A stretch of DNA of 64,000 bases from Nageia nagi (taxonomy: Eukaryota; Pinophyta): assembly GCA_050084985.1 (NCBI GenBank), contig JBITNC010000001.1:25358001-25422000 (forward strand), read 5' to 3'. The notes under the pieces were generated by a model. That model saw only the letters and a list, made by a program, of their open reading frames with translations. It did not search any database and was not told the DNA's origin. The position numbers and the translations under genes were made by a program. Positions 46,980 through 58,504 of this stretch are shown here, in pieces; position 1 is the first letter of the stretch, and the number at the start of each line of letters is the position of its first letter.

Positions 46980-49900
46980 TTTGCTAAAGCATAATTCGAT
47001 CATTATCAGGTGTGAGCTTCATCTATTTGCTTAATTATTTTGTTGTATGATAATTGTAATTTTTTTTGCCCTTTCTCTTACAATTTACCATTTTAGCAAT
47101 GGAAGAATTTAAGGTTATAACTCTAGTACCATACAAATTAGATAGAGGTAAGCATCATATTTCCTACAATGTGCTTAAAATAGCAAAAAGGCATATGAAG
47201 AGGAAGTCTATTCTTGAGTCTATATGAAATGAATTAGAGAGTAAAGACCTAGAAGTTTTTAGCTTTGCAAAAGATCCTATAGGATAGAATGCTTCACTGA
47301 TGTATAAATTATAGGAAAAGCCCAAGAAATCTAAAAAAGAAAAACTAACCTAAAAGGCAAATATGGGATTTAAATTTGGGTAGAATGGTATGTCCTTTGG
47401 TAGTTTTATCCCCTAACCTATTGGTATGGTTAGTTCAAGCCTATGATGACAATACAAGGGCATTCAGGAAGCCAACTGGGGAAATAACTTTTAGTTTAAA
47501 ACCTTAGACTATTAGAGAGGTGTTTCTATTGAAAGGAGGAGCTCAAACCATGTATTATAAAATCCTACTGAATAAATTTGCAACCTTTTTGATCAATGTA
47601 TAAAATAAGATTTTCCTACATGCAAATGAAAATAGGGGTCAATTTCCATTTATAAATAAGCTATTATATATATTTGGGCCATGGATATGTAAATATTATT
47701 AATGAAATGTTATATATAAGAGAGTTTGAAGATACAACCAAAGACATTTTGGCCATTATTCATGATGTGTGAGCATAATATGAGTTAGACCTTATGATTA
47801 GGAGTCATTTATTCATACTAGTATTTGTGGTCAGTTGTTATCAATGTAAATATTCATACAACAAATAAAGGATATCAAAGAATTAATGCCACACTTCTCT
47901 TATTACTCTTTCTTTAATCACTTTATTGGTGGGCCAATTACCTAATGGCATAATTGATGAACTAGGAGGAGATGCCAACATAGAGCTAGTACAAGAAAAA
48001 CTACCTTGCATAAGAGAAGGAGAAAGAGCTGCAACTAGAAAGAATTTTTATCATAAATTTCTCCCTATAATGTTTTTGGCCATACATGGAATTTTGCTTA
48101 GTAGAATAAACCCTTCTTTAATTGATTTATTGTCAAAGCAAAAAATTAGAGAGTATTTAATATTGTAAGAGTATTCATATGTAAGGTTCTATGATTCAAA
48201 ATTACCCTCAAAGGCATTGCCAAAATATGCTCCATTCTCATTGATTTGTTGGATATTTTGAGATAAATGGTAGAAGATACCAAGGTAAAATTAGTGAAAA
48301 AGAAAGGTAGGGTCACATTTCTCACAACACCTTGTAGAATTGGTTATTATTATTACAACAACTATCAATCCATGTTGACCAAGATCAAGAAGATGGATGA
48401 GTGTTGCTTTGATGAAATTACTTGGAGGTCCTTTGACCCTTACAGGTATCACAAAGAATATATTCAAAGTATTAATAAATGACTTATTCTTTTACATAGA
48501 GAGGTTTTATTTGAAAATGAAATCAATAAAAGGATTAAGAGGGGAGCTCGAATGCCTAAAATTTAAGAGATTTGGGCTACTTTTGCTGGATTGAGAAGAG
48601 AAAATTCTAGTTTACAATTTTCTAGAGAATATAGTGAGGAGTTGAAGAGGTTGAAAGAAGAAATAGTAAATACACATCCTTTATTATTTGAACCACTCTT
48701 TCCAATTATAGTTCAAGATTTGTTATATCAAATGCTAAAGGAACATAAGGTTCAACTTGAGTTTGAAGAGAAGAGAAAACTATCAAAGTTATCTGGAAAG
48801 AACAAGAACTTCAACATTGGATATCATTTTAGGAGCATTAACAAATAAAATAGTTATAGAAGAATCAAATTCTTAGTCTCAAGAAGCTAATATGATTGCA
48901 TTTAAATATCTTCCTTATTAAGAAAAATAAATAATGAGAATAACTTAGCTACCTTTAGCTTTGCAACCCCCTACTAGAAAGAAGTCAACTGAGAAGTAGA
49001 CTAAATGAAAGGAAAAACAAGTTGAGGCTAACACAGCTCTGGACATGAATGTAAATGATTCAAAATTTCCTTATGCTATTACTATTGGAGGAGAGAGGAA
49101 GATCCTTAGCACTTATTAGGGATGGAAATTCTGGAAAGGAGGAATGGATATTATTATAATAAATTTTTCAAATTGATGATGGAGAAGTAGGAGGAATTGA
49201 AAGTGGCAATGAGCCAATGGAAGTACATATCACTCAAGGTCCTACTACTACTCCCATAATGGATTTGCAAATCCACATTCTTGATGGCATAACAATTTTT
49301 TCACATTGGAGCCCTTGTATTATAAGAAAATGGTGTCACCACTAATAGTTTAAGAATCATAGGAGAATAACGATAAAATGTCATATGATAAGCTGAAAGA
49401 AGAATATGAGACACTTCTTAGAGAAAATAATGAAGGAATATGGGGCACCAATATACAATTATAGGAAAGCTCCAATGTTCAGATCAAGGAAATTAATAAT
49501 GAAGAAACATAAGTGCAACCAATGCCCCTTTAGTGAATGCTTAAGATCAGATAGATCCATATGAGATAAAAGAAAAATCAATGGAAGCCAAAATTAGGTT
49601 AATTATTGATAATTTGGCTACCTCTCAATGCCAAGTAACCCTAATGTATGTTATGGATATGGCATTAAGGAGAGTCAAGTGTAAATTACCTAATTTGGTA
49701 GATTTCTTTGCAGATTTTGCTAAAACTATATATTGTATGATATATTTCTAAAATAGATTCAAAGGACAAAATAAGAAATTTAGAGCATTTCTAAGCTCCT
49801 ATATGCAAGTTTTTCAACATTATTTTGAAATAAGAGATTCACCCATATAAAAATATGATGGCATAAGGACCACTATTAAGGAGATTGTCAATAGGTATGA

Positions 49901-50600
49901 ATGGTTTTTAGAAAAGGAAGGTGCCTTGGAAATATATAGATTAATAAAAGGTTGAGGTAGATTGACATTGTCACCAAAAAGGTTAATAAAATAGGGTTTA
50001 GGGTGGAACTGATTATGAATTTTTTAAATTTAAGGTAATTCCTCATCTATTTAATTATGTAAATGGAGAATTAGTTAGGGGATGAGAAGTTACTAGTATA
50101 TCAAATTGGCATAATTAATAAATTAATAGCTGGGATACTAGACTTGAGTAAAACAATTATTAATGAATGGCCACAAGTGAAAAGTGAAGTATTCAAAAAA
50201 ATGGATATGATTGATCAAATGAAGATTGGTATAGTAGCTTGGGAGAACATTGAGATAAATTTGACTTTATTACCAAAAGAACATAACTAAGGTAAAAAGA
50301 AGGTAAGACCTTGGAATGAAGATAATCAATTTTTCCTTACTAAAAGAGTAAGGAAGCTAAAATATTACCCTTTTACATTAGGTGCATTAGGAGAGTAAGA
50401 GAGGTCAAATGCCAACTCAAAAATTGCCACCTAGAAGAGTGAAAATCATGAAGCCTGGAAATAAAAAATGGTCAGACAAGCAAGAGTTACTTGAGGTTAA
50501 AAGGGAGATCAATAATAAATTAATCCTTATTATTGAGAAGATTTTAAATCTATTCTTGTGTTCATCAACAAATGTTTTTGAAAATTGTTAGTGGTGAATT
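46980..50600 (+). pseudogene. Long decayed coding-like tract of unknown family
   Basis: Broken plus-strand frames contain protein-like stretches. Examples are AYDDNTRAFRKPTGEITFSL with TIREVFLLKGG (about 47430-47550), GELEC/REYSEELKRLKEEIVNTHP (48600-48680), LRRVKCKLPNLVDFFADFAK (49660-49730) and a lysine-rich PTQKLPPRRVKIMKPGNKKW (50409). The first segment faintly recalls the plant mobile domain; this is a guess. No transposase or reverse transcriptase motif was found, and stops occur every few dozen codons. Confidence 0.35.
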
Positions 50601-51455
50601 CGCTTCCTACTTTTTAGCTAACTGAGAGCTAACTATTACTTAAACAAACTGGCAATGGAGGTTGTTGGTTTTTCTCAACAACTCTTCCATAAATATCTTG
50701 ATAAAGGATCCCCCATTCAAGAGATCAAAGTTTATTAGACGTACTGGTGCTTATATTTTTTTTTTTTTTCATTTTATGCTCCCATCAATTTTGAGTCTTC
50801 CATATACTCGTATAATTTCTCATTTCTCCTTGGTTTTTAGCTTATTCTTAATCACAGGAAAAGAAAGAGATTGGAGCAAACTCTATGGACATTCCCAATC
50901 ACTGCTACTTAGTCATAGCCTGAGGCTTTTTGCTTTTTGTTAATGTTCTAAATTAAAGATTATTTTTTAGATTGTTACATTATTTGGATAACATAGTTAT
51001 TTTATTTTCAAACTATAACCATGCAAGCTTATTGCTACTAGCTCATTTGAATATTTCAATTAAAGAATAATATCTCTTTTCCTCTGTATATTCCTGTATT
51101 TGTGTTAAGCCATTTCGCTATTCATTGGTTGTATGTTTATTTCATTATTTAAATAACACATTGCATCTTTTCTCTATATGTCATTAGTTTTCATATTCAA
51201 CAATCTATTTTTCATATTTGATACTGTACCCAAAGCATGTTATGTAAAGAATAAGCACCAGTTTGCCTTTTAGTTTTAAATTCTATTTTTTATGAGTGGA
51301 ATGCAAATTTATAAAAATTAAAAGCTTTTATTCAATGCATGTTAGTATATTTAGCCAGTAGATAAAAAATAATAGAGTTTCCATACTTTGTGACATTGTG
51401 TTTTCATTCATTTGAAAGGGGTACAAATTTTGAGACAATAGAAGTATACTAGTTT
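50601..51455. other. AT-rich sequence, nothing recognised
   Basis: No gene, RNA or element was identified. A 93-codon open frame at 50662-50943 is hydrophobic because of T-rich composition. Confidence 0.4.
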
Positions 51456-51459
51456 CCAG

Positions 51460-51950
51460 CTACACACTTTTTTGGAGCATGTCCCTTAGGTTCAATAGAA
51501 TTTTCTGGAACACATATCCTAAATTCAACACACTTTTTGGAGCACATCTCCTAGGTTCAACACACTTTTCTAGAGCAAGTCCCTTATATTCAACACACTT
51601 TTCTGGAGCACGTCTCCTAGGTTCAACATATATTTCTAGAGCACATACTCTAGGTTAAACACACTTTTCTAGAGCATTTCCCTTAGGCTCAATACACTTT
51701 TCTAGAGCATGTACCTTAGGTTCAACACACTTTTCTAGAGCATGTCCCATAGGTTCAACACACTTTTTTGACGCATGTCCCTTAGGTTTAACACACTTTT
51801 CTAGAGCATGTCCCCTAAGTTCAACATACTTTTTTGGAACACATACCCCAAATTCAACATATTTTTCTAGAGCACATCTCCTAGGTTCAACACACTTTTT
51901 TGGAGCACATCCTCTATGTTCAAGTTTTAACACATTTTTTGGATCACATC
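51460..51950 (-). repeat. 33-bp minisatellite, about 14 units
   Basis: The plus-strand unit is TTCAACACACTTTTCTAGAG plus CATGTCCCTTAGG, repeated with scattered changes. Since 33 is a multiple of three, the minus strand reads as an 11-residue repeat (HALEKCVEPKG type). It stays open from an ATG at 52080 to 51655, giving 141 residues with a non-repeat N-terminus of about 50 residues. A one-base change at about 51655 ends the frame, while further units continue to 51460. A real protein is not supported by homology. Confidence 0.8.
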
Positions 51951-51954
51951 CATA

Positions 51955-53500
51955 GTTGTAAGAAACATGATGATGCTTAGTTGTTTCATGTTTTATGGGA
52001 TTGCAACAACAATGTAATGAAAAACATATTGCTAATGGCAAATTTGATGCATAATCTCTAAATTTATAATAATTTTTCATTTTATTTCACTAGGATCCAA
52101 GGTTAAAGCACCAAATGGTTGGACAAGAGGGGGTAGGAAATGGAGACGAAGGAGGAACCAGAGAGATATTTGAAAAAACTTTATAAATATTACATTTTAT
52201 AGAAGTTAATACTTTAATATCTATTATAATTTTAAATAAATTTTATAAATTTTAATTAATTAGAAATATCTATTACAACTTTGAGCACATCTATATTCTT
52301 GTCATAGTATAATTCTAGAGCTCAAAAGCTTCATGTATAATTTGGTAGACATTAACTTTGATGCAAAATAAAATATAAACATACTCAAAAGAAACAAAAC
52401 ATACTAATAGAATTAAAGAAACCATAAACATAACAAATATATATTTCATTCTAAATTTAGATAATTAATAAGCTTTACATTAGATTATGAAGTTTGATTG
52501 TATCCAAAATACTCAATTTTACATTTCTAGTAATAAAAATATGAGATATTTCTATGTCTCATCACACCCACTAATTTAAATCATTACTGCACCTGTAATA
52601 ATTAAAATGTTGTATAATTACCCATTATTGATTTTCTTGCCAAGTTTGTAGTAAATGAATGATATCATATACACCAAATGAAAAGATGTGCTTTTCCTTT
52701 GTTTTTGAATGTTCCTCTATAGGGTGTCCTTGTTCCAACTTTACCTTTGTCTTCCAAATATGGAAATCTATATTCTTCTATGGTTTTGTATTATGCATTA
52801 ATGAAATGGGCTACAACAAGATGGGTGGTCTGAACTGCATTCCAATCCATCCAGTTGGATTCTACCTTATAATTTCAATTAATTCCATAATGCTTATGTA
52901 ACTCCACTTCATATTATTAGGAGAAATTATTTACCTTTGTATATGCTCCATTATTTGCAATGTCCACTAGAGATGACAATTTACCAAGGCTTGATTGAAC
53001 TAATTTTGAAGGGCCACTTGATAATAAAAAAAAATATCCTTCCATCACCTTTGCATATGTAGAATGTACAACAAGTGTACTGATCAATCATTTATTTTTT
53101 CTTTCTAGCAATTGAGGGTATACGACTTCTTCCCTAATCAAGAAGGTGTCTTGTATATTCCTTTTCTTGACTAGATTAACATCATGTCTTTATTTATTTT
53201 GATTTTCCAAGACTAAGATAGAGGTACGTAATCGAACATCATCCACATACAAATTAGGAAAATTTTGTGTATCTTTTGTAAGAGAGAACCCATGCATACA
53301 ACATTCACAAAGCAAGTTTTTTTCATCTTTTGAAATAAAAAAGTAAGAATCTAAAAATTCAACAAAATCATGCATTAAATACAAATACCCTCTTTTAATT
53401 CTCTATACTTTCCACCTAAAGCATTATTCCTTTAAATACATGCTATACATTTTAGGAGTGTGTTGTAACTACAGGAATTTTTCAAACATTAAGCAAACAT
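51955..53500. other. AT-rich sequence, nothing recognised
   Basis: Apart from the N-terminal part of the minus-strand frame noted for the minisatellite, no element or gene is supported. Confidence 0.4.
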
Positions 53501-53570
53501 CCAATACTAGTTATTTAAATTGATTTGTTTTAATATTAACATTTTCTAGCTTATTTTTAGTATTCTCATG

Positions 53571-54110
53571 CTATAAGGCTATTTGGAATAGTTCATCATT
53601 CCTTTCAGTTAGGTTTTTAACAATTCTCTCTTGAAGATCTAGTTGGTGTATCAAGGTTTGGATTTTATAAGACAACAATTCATGGGCTTTTTCAGCTTCT
53701 AATCTCAACTCATATTCTAATAACAAATCATTCTGTATGTTTTCAATATATTGGGCCAAACTCTAAACTTTTTCTTTTTCAATTTTTAAATCATTAGTTA
53801 ACTCAAGAATTGTGATATTTTCCCTTGTAAGATATTTTTATTGTACTCTAATATTCTACAATTGAGCTTCTCAGTCTATGCTTAACATTTATTCTTAAAT
53901 TAACTTTTGATTTTGACTTTGTAGCTCTTGACATCTAGAAATTAGTTCTTTGTGAATTTCTTCTAAATTGGCTTTTTATCCTATTAATTAGATGTTTATT
54001 TTCTCTAAAGTGTGGATTTTAGTAATGAATACATGAGTAGGTGAATCTTCATGCAAGGATGCTTGAATGGCCACTTTAGTGATTATGTGAATGGGTTTCA
54101 TATTTGCTGC
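53571..54110 (-). pseudogene. Coiled-coil coding fragment of unknown family
   Basis: The minus strand keeps a 62-residue frame at 53571-53759 (MAQYIENIQNDLLLEYELRL..) that is strongly heptad-like and rich in Glu, Leu and Lys. Upstream broken frames (LEEIHKELISRCQELQSQNQ; ILELTNDLKIEKEKV) continue the same character to about 54000, giving a former coiled coil of over 120 residues. It may belong with the decayed tract at 54110-56400. Confidence 0.4.
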
Positions 54111-56400
54111 TATTTTAGGAGAACATTAGGGTGGTATCACAACAACTTCATCAACATTAGTGTGATCTGAATTATCTACACACTTAGCTAAATTAATTTA
54201 AACCATGGGAGAGTCAGGTCTAGCTCATTTTGGATCTAATTATGTTGCTTCCTATAAAATGTTATTTTCCTCAAAGTATATATCTTCACTAATCATATGG
54301 TATTCCATGTCCTCTTATTAATTATCTAATAAACATTATCATTTTTTAGGAGGCTCAAGATTCATAAGGGTACCTTTTTCCATCCTTTGTTTGTACCTGC
54401 ATTGGAAGATAAACTGTGTGAGTTCTCGGTGGTCTCCTTAGCACCAAGGTCAATTATGATGCCCTTATCACTGGTGAAGGCTTCAATTGTAATATCCATC
54501 TTCACCTTTTTATGACTATAAAATTATGTACTAGATGATGCCTTATGACTTGGTTGAGGAGTTTGTGATTTTTGTGGTAACTCATGAATATGAAATGCAG
54601 ATTTTTTTGCTTCTTCTATAAGGTTTTCTATGAGCTTATTTATAGGATGGTTGGTGGACTATTTGGCAATAAATTCTTACCATGGTTATAAGGTTTTGTA
54701 ACAAATTATGGAGTATACTCATAATTGAGAGTAATTTCTATATTACAACCTCTAGGATTATCGTTTAGGGTTTCTAGATCATCATCAACAAGTGGTGCGT
54801 TAGTATCATAGAATAAAAAGATAATTTTTTGAAAACATGGCCTTAGGCTAAAGACCTAAAAATGGCCAATAAATGGTCAAAATACATTGAATACGATAAA
54901 AATTTGCAGGTTTTAAAATTCATAAATATGGAAAAAATGAGCAAAAAAAGGAAAAATTTGCAATAAAAATTTGGCAAATTTGAGGGAAAAATGGTAGGTA
55001 TGACAAAAAATTGGTGGGTACAGCAAGGGATGGTATGCTTCTTTTGCATTTTTTGGATGTTTAAATGGAAAAAATGGCAAATACGAAAAGAATGATAAAT
55101 ACAAGAAAAAATGGCCACATTTTCAACCTGCTTTCAACATATTTTTCCCTTTTTTTACCATTTAAATGACCAATTTTTTGTAGTAAAAAATGTCATTTTT
55201 GGAGGGAAAATACAAATTTTTTGAAAAAATGGAAAAAAATGATATTTTTATGTTTAAATGATATTTTTTTATTCTATGATTAGTATGTAAGATGCTAAGT
55301 GAGGATTCCCCTACTTTAGAAATGGTTTGTTACCCTAAAAAATCTCCCACTGCCTCAGACCATTAGATAGTTGCATAAAGTACTCCTAATATAATAACAT
55401 TATTAAACTATGATGTTTAAGAGCATCAAATTTCTTCATTTCCTTTAATTAGATTTTTTGTACCATATTTTGCAAGTTGTGATAAAGGAATTGAGAAATA
55501 TTAAACTATTCTAAGGGCAATACCTTATAAATATCAATAACTTTATATGGTATCCCATGAGTGTACCATATTGTCCATTATAGTTCAAGTACTTCATCAT
55601 CGAATATACAACCTATTTCTTCGACAAAGTATCACACTTAACACCCTAAGTATGTCCACCACTACTGTATAATTTTGTGTGACATTATCTTGGCCCATGA
55701 AATTTTTGAAGGAGGGCATTCTAATGATATCACTCAGTAAGACTATATCCCTCCATTGGAAGACCTGATACTGCACTAATTATTTCCTTAGTTAATGAAA
55801 TTATATATCCCTAAGATTGACAAAATTGGCCTCAAAGTTTTTTGCAAATTCCATAGCGAAAGTGTCATCTCACCCATGGTAGTACAATTGCTAGGTATCT
55901 GCAACCTATTTGATATGAATTCAAGAAGCTCCAAGAGTGTAGGTAGAGTTTACAGGTAGGGTAGTATTAATAATGTCCCTTGCAAGTGCTCATTTCACCT
56001 CATATTTGTTAATCACCTCAGACCTCTTGATATGATGGTGATTAACTAATACATCATGTGAAGTTCACCACCTCTTTTATTCATTAGGATCTTACCACAT
56101 GGCATGACTTTATAATTTGTTAACATCAATCCCTAGTAGTCTGGAGCACCATTTCATAATACAAATTTAAAACCATTAATCCTAAGAATAAAATACATAC
56201 CATTATTCTATGATAGTTGATGTGATAATTACATCATTTGGATGATTTTTGTGTATGTTACCCATGTTGGCTTCACCTCCTCATTCCTAGCAAGGAAATT
56301 AACATTACGTAAGATCTCTTAGATGTTGCACCCGATTTCTTGATGTGACATTTTGGAATATGTGAGATACACATGTTAGTGTCAACATCGATGAACTCGA
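54111..56400 (-). pseudogene. Decayed coding-like tract of unknown family
   Basis: Minus-strand broken frames include MEFAKNFEANFVNLRDI (near 55810-55870) and RMPSFKNFMGQDNVTQNYTV (near 55660-55720), followed by hydrophobic stretches. No family is recognised. An A-rich, low-complexity patch of AAAAATGG words interrupts it at 54840-55270. Confidence 0.3.
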
Positions 56401-57142
56401 TCCCACAACATATTTATTTCTTCCTAAAAGAGTTGGAAAGTGATTATTTGTAAATTTATATTTCTGGAATGGTGACTTGGAATTATTCTAGAGCTCTAAG
56501 GTCACTTAATTTTGGAGCATAGTATTTACATATTTCTAGAGTACTTGATAACTCAATTATGTTCAGAATTGAGTTTAATTTTTTTAAGTTGAAAATTAGT
56601 TCAAAGCCACCAAAGACATTTCAAACTATAAAATAATGAGTGACTCTCGAATGTGAAGCACTAGAATAGGATCTGCAAATTTTTTAGAATGATGTCAAAA
56701 CTTCATATTTACCAATGGTGGAGATGAGTAATCATGAAAAGGATGCAAATCTACTAGGGTAGATGATTTCAACACGTAATAACTCTATGGAGACTATATT
56801 TTATTACTTTAAAACAAAAACCATATTACTAAAAATAGTTAAAACAAATCCTTAAATTGACAAATAATGATAACTATTTCGAACTCTAATAGTTGAAAGA
56901 AAATTTTAAAATTACATATAACTAAAAATAGTTGAAATAAAACCTTAAATTGATAAATATCTAAAAGTTGAAACAAAATTTCAAAATGAAATATAATTGA
57001 AAATAGCTAAAGTAAATGACCAAATTGATAAATAGATGAAATCCATTAATTGAGTGTAAGTAATTCATGATTCAATATTAGATAGTTCTACAAATACTAT
57101 TTTAATTACATAACAATATCAAAGTACTAAAATAGTCCCTTA
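56401..57142. other. AT-rich flank of element C
   Basis: Nothing is recognised. TTGAAATAAA/CTTAAATTGATAAAT words recur at 56830-57040 as an imperfect repeat. Confidence 0.4.
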
Positions 57143-57640
57143 TGAAGGATTTGAACTATAACTAAACAAATCCTCTAGGACCTTAGACTAGGAAACTCAA
57201 GATAACACATCTATAATTCTAAGAACATCATTCACACAATATGACACCAATATAATGTGGTTCCTCCCTCCTTGGGAGTACATCCACAACTAGCTCTCTT
57301 ATTCTCAAATCTATGTCTCTCTTACAACTATTCTCTAGCTCTCTCCTACACAACCAAGTAGAGTAATCTTACTCAAAACTTAGATATCTTTACATGAGGA
57401 GAGGCCCTCTATTTATAGGTTGAGAGCACCTCCCTAACCTTCCTTTAACCCAAGGGTAAGGTTAGGGTTACATTAAATGTTTCACCAAACTTCAACCAAC
57501 CAACTACCCACTTTGGTAAAGTCAAAGTCTACATATTAAAGAATTCTATTAATCATTTAAGGTATTTACATACCTTTAAGTGATTAATTGAATTTACAAG
57601 GAGTTTAGATATTCACAATATTTCATTACAAATTCTAACA
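57143..57640 (-). repeat. 3' LTR of copia element C
   Basis: On the minus strand the 498-bp LTR runs TGTTAGAATTTGTAATG to CAAATCCTTCA, with a CCTATAAATAGAGGG TATA box near 57405-57420. Its ends match the LTR of element B, though the middle is well diverged. The partner 5' LTR lies beyond the right edge. Confidence 0.8.
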
Positions 57641-57652
57641 CTCCTCCTTAAT
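57641..57652 (-). other. Polypurine tract of element C
   Basis: The minus strand reads TTAAGGAGGAG immediately before the LTR start. It is identical in position and core to the tract of element B. Confidence 0.8.
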
Positions 57653-58124
57653 GCAATATTGGGATAGAGCGTAGAAGAGAGAAGAGAGAGAGTAAGAGAG
57701 AGTTCTCCTCCATAGAGATACAAGTGGAGATGAGAACTTTTACATATTTTTGAGAATCTTTTTGAGAACTAGTATGAGATTCACTACATTACCATTTGAC
57801 AAAAATGGTTTACAATACAATCATTAACCACAACTAGTTTCACTGTACATAGTAGTCGATCAACTTTAAGCTGACATGTGAGTCTCCATGAGCTTGCTTT
57901 CTCAAGGTGAGTAACCTGCATTTCTAAAGAAGATCCTGCATGCTACAAGCAACTCATGAACAAAATCAGTTAGATGCATCATATATTCAAATAAGAGAAT
58001 CAAATAATGCCATCTTATAAATAACTGATCAATGGTGCACTATAAGCCATCACGGAGATGCCAAGCCATCACTCATAGTCACCTGTTGTATATAGACATG
58101 TGTTGATTTTAAAATAGAGCATAA

Positions 58125-58435
58125 AATTGTACAATGAGTTTCTCACGCAGAGCAAACTCACCACGGAGGTATAGAATGTACAACAAGTTCATCACGCAGA
58201 GCGAACTTACCACGGAGGTATATTAAATTACATGCTCAAAATTTGTACAATAAGTTTCTCACGCAGAGCAAACTCACCACGGAGGTATAAAATGTACAAC
58301 AAGTTTGTCACGCAGAGCAAACTTACCACTGAGGTATATAAAATAATCAACACTCTATAACAACAATTGTACAACAAGTTTGTCACGCAGAGCAAACTTA
58401 CCACGGAGGTCTAGAATGTACAATCAAAAAAAGGC
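58125..58435 (-). repeat. Tandem repeats in the 3' UTR of element C
   Basis: Five units carry TCACGCAGAGCAAACTYACCACGGAGGTATA (plus-strand orientation). CACGCAGAG starts near 58143, 58193, 58259, 58309 and 58385, so spacing alternates at about 50, 66, 50 and 76 bases. The unit is homologous to the repeats at 17597-17870 of element B. On the sense (minus) strand most units contain TGGTAAGTTTGC or TGGTGAGTTTGC, which resembles a 5' splice site. Confidence 0.8.
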
Positions 58436-58443
58436 CTCTTAGA

Positions 58444-58504
58444 GGTGAAGTTGTCATCACTAACAAAAGTTTAAACTTCACTCCCCCTTGAGGGCAACTT
58501 CACC
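58444..58504 (-). other. Inverted repeat spanning the pol stop codon (element C)
   Basis: GGTGAAGTTG (58444-58453) and CAACTTCACC (58495-58504) are perfect complements 41 bases apart that enclose the pol stop at 58471-58473. The arms are the same as in element B although the loop has changed. Confidence 0.6.

Noticed and set aside
55655-55680. CACTACTG as the other end of the CACTA element
   Set aside because: It is in the same orientation as the left end, not inverted, and lacks the ACAAAA extension.
58125-58435. CRISPR-like array (short repeats with spacers)
   Set aside because: Plant retrotransposon 3' UTR; units are imperfect, spacing alternates, and a homologous array exists in element B.
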